This document shows, in pieces, positions 34,538 through 43,886 of a DNA stretch of 64,000 nucleotides. Under the pieces are notes generated by a model that ran no database searches, was not told the origin of the DNA, and worked only from the letters and a program-made list of their open reading frames with translations. The number at the start of each line of letters is the position of its first letter. Position 1 is the stretch's first letter. Source of the stretch: Roseiarcus sp963829505 (GTDB taxonomy: Bacteria; Pseudomonadota; Alphaproteobacteria; Rhizobiales; Beijerinckiaceae); NCBI GenBank assembly GCA_963829505.1, contig CAWHIL010000002.1, positions 558,001 to 622,000 of the forward strand. The letters run 5' to 3'. The position numbers and the translations under genes are program-made.

Positions 34538-35233
34538 TCAGGCTTCAGCAGCGCGGTAGCCGACGCCGGGCTCCGTCTTGACGATCCGGGGCGCCGTCGG
34601 CTCGCGCTCGATCTTGGCGCGCAGCTGGCCGATGAAGACGCGCAGATATTGCGTGTCCTCGGTATGCGCCGGCCCCCAGACGGCCGACAGGATCTGGCGA
34701 TGGGTGACGACCCGGCCGGCGTTGCGAAACAGGATCGCCAGAAGATCGTATTCCTTCGGCGTCAGCTTGACCTGCGCGCCGTCGCGGGTGACGACGCGGC
34801 GCTCGAAGTCCATCACGACGCCGTCGATCTCGATGCGCGCCTCTGGATGGGCCTGCGAGGCCCTGTGACGCAGAGCGGTTCTCAGCCGCGCCGTCAGTTC
34901 CCCCATGCCGAACGGCTTCTCGACGTAGTCGTCCGCGCCGAGGTCGAGCGCCTCGATCTTCTCGGATTCGCGGTCGCGCGCCGAGACCACGATGATCGGC
35001 GTCTGCGAGAAGCCGCGGATGTCGCGCAGCACCTCCTTGCCGTCGCGGTCTGGCAGGCCGAGGTCGAGCACGATGAGATCGGGCGCGCCGGTCACCGCCA
35101 TGCGCACGGCCTGCGCGCCCGTCTCCGCCGAGATGACCTCATAGCCGGCGGCGGTCAGCGCCACGTTGAGCAGGCGCTGGATCTGCGGCTCGTCGTCGAC
35201 GACGAGGACGCGCTGGCCCCTGGCGGCTGTCAT
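34538..35233 (-). CDS. kdpE: Potassium response regulator KdpE
   Basis: 231 aa OmpR-type regulator. Receiver domain: VLVVDDEPQIQRLL (acidic pair), phospho-acceptor Asp in LIVLDLGLPDRDG, TPIIVVSARD and the lysine in DDYVEKPFGMGEL. The C-terminal winged helix (VKLTPKEYDLLAILFRNAG, HTEDTQYLRVFIGQLRAKIE) binds DNA. It overlaps kdpD by four bases at the 3' end of the kdp operon. Confidence 0.95.
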   Translation of the reverse strand: MTAARGQRVLVVDDEPQIQRLLNVALTAAGYEVISAETGAQAVRMAVTGAPDLIVLDLGLPDRDGKEVLRDIRGFSQTPIIVVSARDRESEKIEALDLGADDYVEKPFGMGELTARLRTALRHRASQAHPEARIEIDGVVMDFERRVVTRDGAQVKLTPKEYDLLAILFRNAGRVVTHRQILSAVWGPAHTEDTQYLRVFIGQLRAKIEREPTAPRIVKTEPGVGYRAAEA

Positions 35234-37929
35234 GCGGCCGACTGGCCCGCCGCGGGCGCCTCGACGGCGGGGAGGCGGAGGACGATGCGCGTCCCCTTCC
35301 GCCGCACCGCCGGGCTCTGCGCCACGATCGTCCCGCCCATCGATTCGATCAGGCCGCGGCAGATCGACAAGCCGAGGCCGGTGCCGGGCTTGCGGCCGTC
35401 CGCGCGGCCGCCACGGTAGAACTTCTCGAAGATCTTCTCGAGATCGGCGGGCTTCACCCCCGGCCCCTCGTCGGTGACGCTGATGACGACATCGTCGCCT
35501 TCCTTGCGCCCGTGAATCGTCGCGCCGCTGTCGGCGGCGTATTTGTGCGCGTTGTCGAGCAGGTTGAACAGCACCTGTTCGAGGAGCTTGTCGTCGCCGC
35601 GCACGAACGGGAGGTCGGGCGCGAGATTGACGCGCACCGGCTGCTTCGGAAAGGCCTTGCGGCTGCGCTCGATCGCGCCCTGGATGGCGTCGGCGACGCC
35701 GACGAGGTCGCGATTGACCTTGAGGCCGCCGGCCTCGATGCGCGACATGTCGAGAAGATTGGCGACGAAGCGCGCGAGGCGCGCCGTCTCCTCCTCGATC
35801 GAGGAGAGAAGCTCGATCCGCTCCTCCGGCTTCATCTTGTCGCCGAGCGCCCGCAGCGACGAGGCCGCTCCGGCGATCGACGAGAGCGGCGTCCTGAGGT
35901 CGTGCGACAGTGAGGCGAGCAGCGCATCCCGCACCTTCTCGTTCTCCTCCATGGTGGCGGCCTTGACCGCCTCGCCCGACAGCAGCACGCGATCGAGCGC
36001 GATCGCGGTCTGGTCGAGGATCGAGGAGAGCGCCCGCTCGTTCTCGCCGGAGAGCGGCTCATCGGGCGCCGGCGGCTCGAAGCCGCAAACCGCGATCGGC
36101 CCCCGCGCGGCGACCAGCGGCCGAAACTGGTATTCTACCCGCGGCAGGGTGCCTGTTCCCCATCCCGCCGGCTCGTTCTTCTGTTGCGCCCAGCGCGCCG
36201 CGGTCGTCGCGGCGGGATCGAGCTGGGCGTCCGGCGGCCAGGCCGCGCGGATGTTGAGCTCCTCGCCCTCGGCCACGAGGAGCACGATCCTGCCGCTGAA
36301 CATCGCATGCAGATGCGCCGCGGCCGCCCACAGGACGTCGTCGGCGTTCGAGGCGCCGGAGAGCTTGCGTGAATAGTCGTAGAGCGAGCGCGTGACCTCG
36401 GCGCTCTTGAGCACGCCCTCGCGCTGGTCGCGCGCCCGGCCGGTGAGCGAGCCGGTGAGGACCGAGACGGCGAGAAAGACCAGAAGCGCGAACAGTTCCT
36501 GCGGCTGGGCGACGGTGAACGTGTAGAGCGGCGGGATGAAGAAGAAATTGAAGGCGGCGAACGAGGCGAACGAGGCGATGACCGCGGCGCGCGTGCCAAA
36601 GCGGACGCTGGTGAAGAGCACGGCCGCCAGAAAGATCATGGAGAGGTTCGGCAGCCTGACGAACTCGGTCAGCGCTTCGCCGACCAGGACCGCGCAGACG
36701 ACCGACGCAAGCGCGGCCGCCAATTCCCCACTCAGTCCCTCGAGCTTGAAGAACGGCGACGCGAACCATCGCCTCGGACGCTCCGTCTCCTCGTTCGGGA
36801 CGATATGGACTTCGATCGCGCCGGCTTCGCGCGCGATCGCGTCGGGCAGCGAGCGGCCGAAGAGGCGCGCGACCGGCCCGGCGCGCGACCGGCCGACGAC
36901 GATCTGCGTGACGTTCTCGCGCCGCGCGAGCTTCAGGATCTCCGCCGAGAAATCGTTCGCCTGCAGCCGCGTCGTGTCGCCGCCGAGGCGTTCCGCGAGG
37001 CTGAAGGTCTTGGCGATCTGGACCGCCTGCCTGGCGTCGTCCTCCTGGCCGAGCGAGGCCACGTAGACCGCCGACCAGGGGGCGTTGAGCGAGGTCGCGA
37101 GCTGCGCCGCGCGGCGCACGACCCGCTCGGACACCTCGTTGGCGCTAACGCAGGCAAGCAGGCGCTCGGAGGCCCCCCACGGCCCCTCGATCGCCTTCTG
37201 CCGGAGGTAGTCGACCATCTGGTCGTCGACCCGGTCCGCGGTTCGGCGCAGCGCCATCTCGCGCAGCGCCGTCAGATTACCGGGGGTGAAGAAGTTCTGG
37301 ATGGCGCGGCGAGCGGTCTCGGGGACGTAGACCTTGCCCTCGTTCAGGCGCTGGATGAGTTCGTCGGGCGTAATGTCGACGAGCACCACGTCGGTCGCCT
37401 CCTTGAGCACCCGGTCGGGCAGCGTCTCGCGCACCGTCACCCCGGTGATGCGCGAGACGACGTCGGCGAGGCTCTCGAGGTGCTGGATGTTGAACGCGGT
37501 CCACACGTCGACGCCCGCGGCGATCAGCTCCTGCACGTCCTGCCAGCGTTTCGGATGGCGGCTCTCGGGCGCGTTGGTGTGGGCGAGTTCGTCGACGACG
37601 ATGAGCTTCGGCTTGCGCTCGAGCGCGGCGTCGAGATCGAATTCGGCGATGGCGCGGCCGTGATAGTCGACAATGTGGCGCGGCAGGACTTCGAGCCCCT
37701 CGAGCAGCGCGCCCGTCTCCGCCCGCCCGTGCGTTTCGACGAGGCCGACGACGACGTCGACCCCCTCGTCCTTGAGGCGCCGCGCGTTCTGCAGCATGGC
37801 GAAGGTCTTGCCGACGCCGGGCGCGGCGCCGAGAAAGACCTTCAGCCTGCCCGACGTCTCTCTGCGGAGCGCGGCAAGAAGCGCGTCCGGGTCGGGACGT
37901 CCGTCGTCGGGTCGGCTCTTCTCAGCCAT
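35230..37929 (-). CDS. kdpD: Potassium sensor histidine kinase KdpD
   Basis: 899 aa. N-terminal KdpD domain with Walker-type LGAAPGVGKTFAMLQNA and the DELAHTNAPESRHPKRWQDV block. A universal-stress-like domain follows (residues ~250-370). Four membrane helices lie around residues 400-500, then a linker and the kinase core with H-box SLSHDLRTPLSSIAGAA, N-box LFNLLDNAHKYA and G-boxes VTDEGPGV and GTGLGLSICRG. It senses low K+ or turgor and phosphorylates KdpE. It starts 20 bases after the kdpC stop. Confidence 0.96.
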   Translation of the reverse strand: MAEKSRPDDGRPDPDALLAALRRETSGRLKVFLGAAPGVGKTFAMLQNARRLKDEGVDVVVGLVETHGRAETGALLEGLEVLPRHIVDYHGRAIAEFDLDAALERKPKLIVVDELAHTNAPESRHPKRWQDVQELIAAGVDVWTAFNIQHLESLADVVSRITGVTVRETLPDRVLKEATDVVLVDITPDELIQRLNEGKVYVPETARRAIQNFFTPGNLTALREMALRRTADRVDDQMVDYLRQKAIEGPWGASERLLACVSANEVSERVVRRAAQLATSLNAPWSAVYVASLGQEDDARQAVQIAKTFSLAERLGGDTTRLQANDFSAEILKLARRENVTQIVVGRSRAGPVARLFGRSLPDAIAREAGAIEVHIVPNEETERPRRWFASPFFKLEGLSGELAAALASVVCAVLVGEALTEFVRLPNLSMIFLAAVLFTSVRFGTRAAVIASFASFAAFNFFFIPPLYTFTVAQPQELFALLVFLAVSVLTGSLTGRARDQREGVLKSAEVTRSLYDYSRKLSGASNADDVLWAAAAHLHAMFSGRIVLLVAEGEELNIRAAWPPDAQLDPAATTAARWAQQKNEPAGWGTGTLPRVEYQFRPLVAARGPIAVCGFEPPAPDEPLSGENERALSSILDQTAIALDRVLLSGEAVKAATMEENEKVRDALLASLSHDLRTPLSSIAGAASSLRALGDKMKPEERIELLSSIEEETARLARFVANLLDMSRIEAGGLKVNRDLVGVADAIQGAIERSRKAFPKQPVRVNLAPDLPFVRGDDKLLEQVLFNLLDNAHKYAADSGATIHGRKEGDDVVISVTDEGPGVKPADLEKIFEKFYRGGRADGRKPGTGLGLSICRGLIESMGGTIVAQSPAVRRKGTRIVLRLPAVEAPAAGQSAA

Positions 37930-37948
37930 CTGAGCTCGTCGTCGCGGT

Positions 37949-38554
37949 TCAGGACGATTTTAGCTGATCCAGCGCCAAATTCAGCTGCAACACATTGACG
38001 CGCGGTTCGCCGACGAGACCGAACGCCGGCCTCTCGACCGACCGCTCGACGAGGGCGCGCACCGTCCCCTCGTCGAGGCCGCGCGCCTTGGCGACGGACG
38101 CGACCTGGGCAAGCGCGTTTTGCGGCGAAATGTCGGGATCGAGACCCGAAGCTGACGTCGTGACCGCGTCGGCGGGGACCGGCGCGGGGCCCGCCTTCGC
38201 GCGCCAGTCGGCGACGGCGGCCTTCACCCGGTCGACGAGCTTCTGCGACGTCGGCCCCAGGTTCGAACCGCCCGAATTGGCGGCGTTGTAGGGCGCGTCG
38301 ATCGTCTTCGACAAATCGTTCGGGTCCGTATCGGTGGTGGCCGAGGGTCGGGGATGGAAGTAGCGGTCGCTCTTGAAGCTCTGTCCGATGAGCGCCGAGC
38401 CGACGACCTTGCCGTCCATTTCGATCAGCTCGCCGCCCGCGGCGCGCGGAAACGCGACCTGCGCCACCCCCGTGATGACCAACGGATAGACAAGGCCCGT
38501 CAGCGCCGAGAACAGGATAAGCAGGACGACCGCGGGGCGGATGTGTTGAAGCAT
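37949..38554 (-). CDS. kdpC: Potassium-transporting ATPase subunit C
   Basis: 201 aa. One N-terminal membrane helix (VVLLILFSALTGLVYPLVIT) and a periplasmic domain with SALIGQSFKSDRYFHPRPSA and SGGSNLGPTSQKL. The conserved ASGLDPDISPQNALAQV block follows, and the ending LGEPRVNVLQLNLALD-type (here VGEPRVNVLQLNLALDQL). KdpC stabilises the KdpAB complex. It lies 12 bases downstream of kdpB. Confidence 0.95.
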   Translation of the reverse strand: MLQHIRPAVVLLILFSALTGLVYPLVITGVAQVAFPRAAGGELIEMDGKVVGSALIGQSFKSDRYFHPRPSATTDTDPNDLSKTIDAPYNAANSGGSNLGPTSQKLVDRVKAAVADWRAKAGPAPVPADAVTTSASGLDPDISPQNALAQVASVAKARGLDEGTVRALVERSVERPAFGLVGEPRVNVLQLNLALDQLKSS

Positions 38555-38566
38555 TTGAGCCCCCCT

Positions 38567-40625
38567 TCAGGTCAGATGCAGGACGGCGACGAGGAGGTCG
38601 ATCGCCTTGATGCCGATGAACGGCAGGACGAGGCCGCCGAGGCCATAGACGAGCAGGTTGCGGCTGAGGAGCGCCGCCGCGCCGACGGGCCGGTAGGCGA
38701 CCCCTTTAAGCGCCAACGGAATGAGCGCGATGATGATCAGCGCGTTGAAGATGACGGCCGAGAGAATGGCCGATTGCGGCGATCCGAGACGCATGACGTT
38801 GAGCGCCCCGAGCTCCGGGTAGGTCGCCAGGAACAGGGCCGGCAGGATGGCGAAGTACTTCGCCACGTCGTTGGCGATCGAGAAGGTGGTCAGCGAACCG
38901 CGGGTCATCAGGAGCTGCTTGCCGATCTCGACGATCTCGATGAGCTTGGTCGGATTGGAGTCGAGATCGACCATGTTGCCCGCCTCGCGGGCCGCCTGCG
39001 TCCCGGTCTGCATGGCGACGCCGACGTCGGCCTGGGCAAGCGCCGGGGCGTCGTTGGTGCCGTCGCCGCACATCGCAATGAGCCGGCCGCCGGTCTGTTC
39101 CTTGCGGATGTAGCCGAGCTTGTCCTCCGGCGTCGCCTCGGCGAGGAAGTCGTCGACGCCCGCTTCCGACGCGATCGCGGCCGCGGTGACCGGATTGTCG
39201 CCGGTCACCATCACGGTGCGGATTCCCATGGCGCGCAGCGCGGCGAAGCGCTCCTTGATGCCGGGCTTCACGATGTCCTTGAGGTGAATGACGCCGAGCA
39301 GGTGGCCGTCGTCGGCGACCGCGAGCGGCGTGCCGCCCGACATCGCGACGCGCTCGACGGCCTGGCGGAACTCAGCCGGGGCCTTGTCGATCGAAGTCTT
39401 GAGGTAACGCAGGATCGAATCGATCGCGCCCTTGCGGATCGACCGCTGGCCGATGTCGACGCCGGAGATGCGCGTCTGCGCAGCGAACGGCACGGTCTTC
39501 GTTTCAGCCGGGTCGAGTTCGGGCTCCGCCAGTCCGTATTCGCCTTTGGCGAGCGCCACGATCGACCGGCCCTCCGGCGTCTCGTCGGCGAGGCTCGAGG
39601 CGAGCGCGGCGGCGGCGAGGTCCTCGGCCCTGACGCCGGCGACGGTCATGAATTCCGTCGCCATCCGGTTGCCGAAGGTGATCGTGCCGGTCTTGTCGAG
39701 GAGCAGCGTGTCGACGTCGCCCGCCGCCTCGACCGCGCGCCCCGAGGTCGCGATGACGTTGAAACGGATCAGCCTGTCCATGCCGGCGATGCCGATCGCC
39801 GACAGAAGGCCGCCGATCGTCGTCGGGATGAGGCAGACGAGCAGCGCGATCAGAACGGTCGCCGAAAGCTCCATCCCCGAATATTTGGCGATCGGCCAGA
39901 GCGAGACGCAGACGATCAGGAAGATCAGGGTCAGCCCGGAGAGCAGGATCGAGAGCGCCAGCTCGTTCGGCGTCTTTTGGCGCTCCGCCCCCTCGACGAG
40001 AGCGATCATGCGGTCGATGAAGGTCGAGCCCGGGGCGGCGGTGATCCGCACCTTGATGGCGTCCGAGAGCACCGTCGTTCCGCCCGTCACCGCCGAGCGG
40101 TCGCCGCCGGCCTCTCGGATGACCGGCGCCGATTCGCCGGTGATCGCCGAATTCGTTGACCGAGGCGACGCCTTCGACGATCTCGCCGTCGCCCGGGATG
40201 ATGTCGCCCGCCTCGACCAGCACCACGTCGTTCAGCCGGAGATCGAGGGCGTTGACCGTCTCGACCCGGCCGTCGAGGCGGTCGGGATCGGAATAGCGCC
40301 GCGCAGGCGTGTCGGTGCGAGTCTTGCGGAGCGCATCCGCCTGCGCCTTGCCGCGCCCTTCCGCGACGGCCTCGGCGAAATTGGCGAAAAGAACGGTGAA
40401 CCAGAGCCAGGCCGCGATCTGGCCGGAGAAGAAGGCCTGCCCGTCGTGGGCGAAGAGGTCGCGCACGAACAGGAGCGTCACGACGGCCGACACCGCCTCG
40501 GTCACGAAGATGACGGGGTTTCTGGCGAGCGCCCGCGGATCGAGCTTGCGGCAGGCGTCGATCGCCGCGGCGGCGATGATCCGCGAATCGAACAGGCTTT
40601 GCGGCTGGGCTTTGTGGGCTGACAT
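38567..40625 (-). CDS. kdpB: Potassium-transporting P-type ATPase KdpB, with frameshift
   Basis: ATP-hydrolysing subunit of the K+ pump. The first frame (ATG 40625) covers the N-terminal helices and the actuator domain to VEAGDIIPGDGEIVEGVASV-NE. The second frame lacks its first residues but resumes near GGTTVLSDAIKVRI and includes the phosphorylation loop LLLDKTGTITFGNR and GDGTNDAPALAQADVGVAM. Removing one T from minus-strand GAATTC (40149-40154) restores NESAITGESAPVI, with the TGES dephosphorylation loop, and gives 685 aa, the normal size. Confidence 0.94.
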
Positions 40626-40642
40626 GGCCGAAAGGGCCCTTT

Positions 40643-42352
40643 TCAGAAGGTCTTGCCGGAGAGCATCAGGAAGTGCTCGACGACCGGCCCGAGCGAAAGA
40701 GCCGGAAAGTATTGCAGGAGGTAGAGGATGACGATGACCCCGATCAGGAGCCCGACGAACAGCGGGCCGTCGGTCGGGAAGGTGCCGGCCGACGCCGGCG
40801 TCTTCTTCTTGGCGGCGAGCGAGCCCGCGAGCGCCAGCACCGGCACGACATAAGCGAAGCGGCCGACGAGCATCGCGATCCCCAGCGCAGTGTTGAACCA
40901 GAGCGTATTGCCGTTGAGGCCGGCGAAGGCCGAGCCGTTGTTGGCGTTGGTCGAGGCGAAAGCGTAGATGATCTCGGAGAGGCCGTGCGGACCGCCGTTG
41001 CCGAGGCTGTCGAGCGCCGTTTGCAGGAGAACGGAGGCGCCGACGAAACCGAGCACGACCAGCGGGTAGATCAGCACCGCCAGCATCGCGAGCTTCATCT
41101 CGCGCGCCTCGATCTTCTTGCCGAGATATTCCGGCGTGCGGCCGACCATGAGGCCGGCGACGAACACGGCGACGATCGCGACCACGAGGAAGCCGTAGAG
41201 GCCCGAGCCGACGCCGCCCGGCCAGATGCAGCCGGCGAGCAGGTTGAACATCGGCACGAGCCCGGCGAGCGGCGTGAACGAATCGAACATCGCGTTGACG
41301 GCGCCGGTGCTGGTGCCGCTCGTTCCGGCGGTGAACAAAGCCGTCATCGCCTGTCCGAAGCGGACCTCCTTGCCCTCGAAATTGCCGAGCGCCGGATCGA
41401 CCCCGAGCGCGGTCAGGATCGGATTGCCGGCCGCCTCGGCCCAATAGGCGACGAGGATGCCGGCGACGAGAAACACCGCCATCGCCGCGAGGATCGCCCA
41501 GCCCTGGCGGAGGTTGCCGACCACCCTGCCGAAGGCGAGCACCGAGGCGGTCGGAACGAGGAGCAGCGCGACGATCTCGAAGAGGTTCGTCCAGGCGTTG
41601 GGGTTCTCGAAGGGATGGGCGGAATTGGCGTTGAAGAAGCCGCCGCCGTTGGTGCCGAGCTCCTTGATCATTTCCTGGCTCGCGACCGGCCCGATCGAGA
41701 GCGTCTGCTTCGCTCCCTCGAGCGTGGTCGCATCGACCGCGCCGAGAAGCGTCTGGGGAACGCCGAGCGCCACCAGAACGAGGGCGCCTACGACGGAGAT
41801 CGGCAACAGAATGTAGAGCGTCACCCGGGTGACGTCGGCCCAGAAATTGCCGACCGTCTGCGTCGAGGAGCGCACGAACCCGCGCGTCAGCGCGAAGGCC
41901 ATCGCGAGGCCGGTAGCGGCGGAGAGGAAATTGTGGACGGTGAGGCCGAGCATCTGGGTGAGATTGCTCATCGTCGTCTCGCCCGAGTAGTTCTGCCAAT
42001 TCGTGTTGGTGATGAAGCTCGTCGAGGTGTTGAACGCGAGGTCGGGCGCGACGGCGTCGAACGCCCTCGGGTTCAGCGGCAGGAGGCCCTGCAGGCGCTG
42101 CAGCGCATAGAGCGACAGGAAGCCCGCGATCGAGAAGACGATCATCGCAAGCGTATATCCAAGCCAGTCCTGCTCGCGGGCCGGGTCAACGCCCGCAGCG
42201 CGGTAGAGGCCTCGTTCAACCGGTCCGAGGACCGGCGAAAGGAATGTCCGCTCGCCCGCAAAAACCTCGGCGATGAGGGAGCTGAGCGGAACGGCGCAGA
42301 CAAGGACGATGGCGAGCGCCAGCGCGATTTGCGACCAGCCGGCAAGGGTCAC
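40643..42352 (-). CDS. kdpA: Potassium-transporting ATPase subunit A
   Basis: 569 aa channel-like subunit with about ten helices and four selectivity loops, all visible. They are NTSTSFITNTNWQNYSGE, KELGTNGGGFFNANSAHPFE, TAGTSGTSTGAVNAM and ASTNANNGSAFAGL. The start is GTG 42352, placed after the kdpF stop. Length agrees with E. coli KdpA (557 aa). Confidence 0.97.
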   Translation of the reverse strand: MTLAGWSQIALALAIVLVCAVPLSSLIAEVFAGERTFLSPVLGPVERGLYRAAGVDPAREQDWLGYTLAMIVFSIAGFLSLYALQRLQGLLPLNPRAFDAVAPDLAFNTSTSFITNTNWQNYSGETTMSNLTQMLGLTVHNFLSAATGLAMAFALTRGFVRSSTQTVGNFWADVTRVTLYILLPISVVGALVLVALGVPQTLLGAVDATTLEGAKQTLSIGPVASQEMIKELGTNGGGFFNANSAHPFENPNAWTNLFEIVALLLVPTASVLAFGRVVGNLRQGWAILAAMAVFLVAGILVAYWAEAAGNPILTALGVDPALGNFEGKEVRFGQAMTALFTAGTSGTSTGAVNAMFDSFTPLAGLVPMFNLLAGCIWPGGVGSGLYGFLVVAIVAVFVAGLMVGRTPEYLGKKIEAREMKLAMLAVLIYPLVVLGFVGASVLLQTALDSLGNGGPHGLSEIIYAFASTNANNGSAFAGLNGNTLWFNTALGIAMLVGRFAYVVPVLALAGSLAAKKKTPASAGTFPTDGPLFVGLLIGVIVILYLLQYFPALSLGPVVEHFLMLSGKTF

Positions 42353-42371
42353 GGGCGAAGTCCTCGCAATT

Positions 42372-42458
42372 TCAGAATTTTTCGGGATGGATCAGCGTGT
42401 AGAGGAGGTAGCCGCCGAGCAGCGCCCCCACAATGAGCCCGATGATCGGCTCGGCCAT
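42372..42458 (-). CDS. kdpF: KdpF small membrane subunit
   Basis: 28 aa, too short for ordinary gene callers: MAEPIIGLIVGALLGGYLLY then TLIHPEKF. It is a single membrane helix with the xPEKF ending typical of KdpF, which stabilises the Kdp complex. The ATG at 42458 follows GAGGAG by eight bases, and kdpA begins 19 bases after its stop. Confidence 0.93.
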   Translation of the reverse strand: MAEPIIGLIVGALLGGYLLYTLIHPEKF

Positions 42459-42478
42459 CCTGAACGCTCCTCGATCGG

Positions 42479-42562
42479 TCAAACGCGCCGCAGGCCCGCG
42501 GCGTAAAGCCCCATGAGCGCGATGACCGCCAGTCCCAGCACGACGAACGCCAGATCAAGCAT
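42479..42562 (-). CDS. 27-aa membrane peptide leading the kdp operon
   Basis: Reads MLDLAFVVLGLAVIALMGLY then AAGLRRV: one hydrophobic helix with a basic tail. A strong GGAGG site lies seven bases before the ATG, and kdpF starts 20 bases downstream, so it is the first gene of the operon. Similar tiny ORFs before kdpF are seen in some proteobacterial kdp loci. It may be an extra KdpFABC accessory subunit or a leader peptide; which one cannot be told. Confidence 0.65.
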   Translation of the reverse strand: MLDLAFVVLGLAVIALMGLYAAGLRRV

Positions 42563-42886
42563 GGCCCGCCTCCTCGGCCCAACGCCTAGCGCCGCGAGGC
42601 ATAAGGTTTCGATCCCGATTGGGCCCTCCCCCCATAAGGATTACATAAGGGCGCGCCGGTAGTAAAACTATCTTCTATCGTAATATAATATCGGGCGCGC
42701 GGCTTCGGGAGGCGGCGACGTGTGGGTCTTCGAGGAAACGGCGAGGCTTTGGTTAGCAAATTCTTCGCAGGCGCATTATAGCAAGGCCGCCGACGTCCGG
42801 GCCGGACGTCATGATGATTCTTGCCCAGCGGATTCCCGGCGCGCGCCGCGAAGGAGGCCCGCTCGGCCCGTGATGGGAGAAGTACC
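42563..42886. promoter_or_regulatory. Divergent kdp/epsD-like control region
   Basis: 324 bases between the divergent kdp leader ORF and the EpsD-like gene. It contains the lowest-GC stretch of the area (about 42658-42692: TAGTAAAACTATCTTCTATC followed by GTAATATAATATC). This lies about 100 bases before the kdp leader ATG and is the likely kdp promoter and KdpE site. TACATAAGG and CATAAGGATTACATAAGG give a short direct repeat (ATAAGG) at about 42630-42650. No match good enough to name a KdpE box. Confidence 0.5.
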
Positions 42887-43855
42887 TTGGCTCATGTTTC
42901 GGGACTGAAGCGCGGGAGCTTGCGCGTCGCAGCCGCCGTCCTCGTTGTGGCGGCTGCGGTCGGACTCGCAGGCTGCGGCAAGAAGCAGGACTCGCAGGCG
43001 GTGGTCGGGCAGGTGATCGCCCATGTCGGCCCCGACGACATCACCCAGCAGGAACTCGACAACGAGTTGCGCCTCGCCAACATTCCGGTCGACAAGCGGA
43101 CGGACGCCGTGGTCAAGGCGGCGCTGAGCCGCATCATCGAACGCAAGTACCTCGTCCAGCAGGCTGTGGCGCGCAAGCTCGACCGCGAGCCGACGGTGCA
43201 TCTCGACCTGTTGCGGTCACGCGACACCGTGCTTGCGACCGCCTACGTTCAGCGCGATCTGAGCGCCAAGGCGACCGCGATCGCCAAGACCGAGGTCGAC
43301 AGCTACATCCAGTCGCACCCCGACCTGTTCAACAAGCGGCAGATCTACAATATCGAACAGGCCTCCTTCGCGCCGACGGCCAACATGGACTCGATCGCAG
43401 CCGCCACCAAGGACTTCAAGACAATCGATCAGGTCGATGCGAAGCTGAACGAACTCGGCGTGAAGCACACGCGCGGTTCGGGCGCGCTCGACAGCGCGAC
43501 CATGCCGGCCGAGATGCTGAAGGCGCTGCAGGCGCGCAAGCCTGACGACGTCTTCTTCATCCGTTCGAAGGCCAATGCGACCTTCTTCAAGGTCGGCTCG
43601 GTCGAGGACAAGCCCCTCGCGGGACCTGACGCCGAGGCGCTCGCCAAGCGCATGATCGCCACCGACATCGCCAAGCAGATCGGCGAGGACACGTCCAAGG
43701 CTTCGCTGGCGACGACCAAGTTCGAGGGCGACTACAACCGGATCATGACCACCCCGACGCCCGCCGGGACGGAGACGGCCCCCGCCGCCGACGAGCCGGC
43801 GGTGCCCGGCGCCGAAGCGCCCGGCGCCGAGAAGCCGGCCGAAGAGAAGAAATAG
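42887..43855 (+). CDS. EpsD-like lipoprotein peptidyl-prolyl isomerase
   Basis: 322 aa. Lipoprotein signal AAAVLVVAAAVGLAGCGKK, with the lipobox cysteine near residue 27. A SurA-type helical N-domain follows (VVGQVIAHVGPDDITQQELD, RIIERKYLVQQAVARK) and then a parvulin-like segment (FNKRQIYNIEQASF ... FFIRSKANATFFKVGSVED). It resembles the EpsD family of foldases found in exopolysaccharide clusters. Start TTG 42887 has GGGAGA six bases upstream; the alternatives upstream would precede the signal by 20 or more residues. The C-terminus is Pro/Ala/Glu-rich and disordered. Confidence 0.78.
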   Translation: MAHVSGLKRGSLRVAAAVLVVAAAVGLAGCGKKQDSQAVVGQVIAHVGPDDITQQELDNELRLANIPVDKRTDAVVKAALSRIIERKYLVQQAVARKLDREPTVHLDLLRSRDTVLATAYVQRDLSAKATAIAKTEVDSYIQSHPDLFNKRQIYNIEQASFAPTANMDSIAAATKDFKTIDQVDAKLNELGVKHTRGSGALDSATMPAEMLKALQARKPDDVFFIRSKANATFFKVGSVEDKPLAGPDAEALAKRMIATDIAKQIGEDTSKASLATTKFEGDYNRIMTTPTPAGTETAPAADEPAVPGAEAPGAEKPAEEKK

Positions 43856-43886
43856 CCGGGGTGCCGCCGCTGTCTTGAGAAACGCG

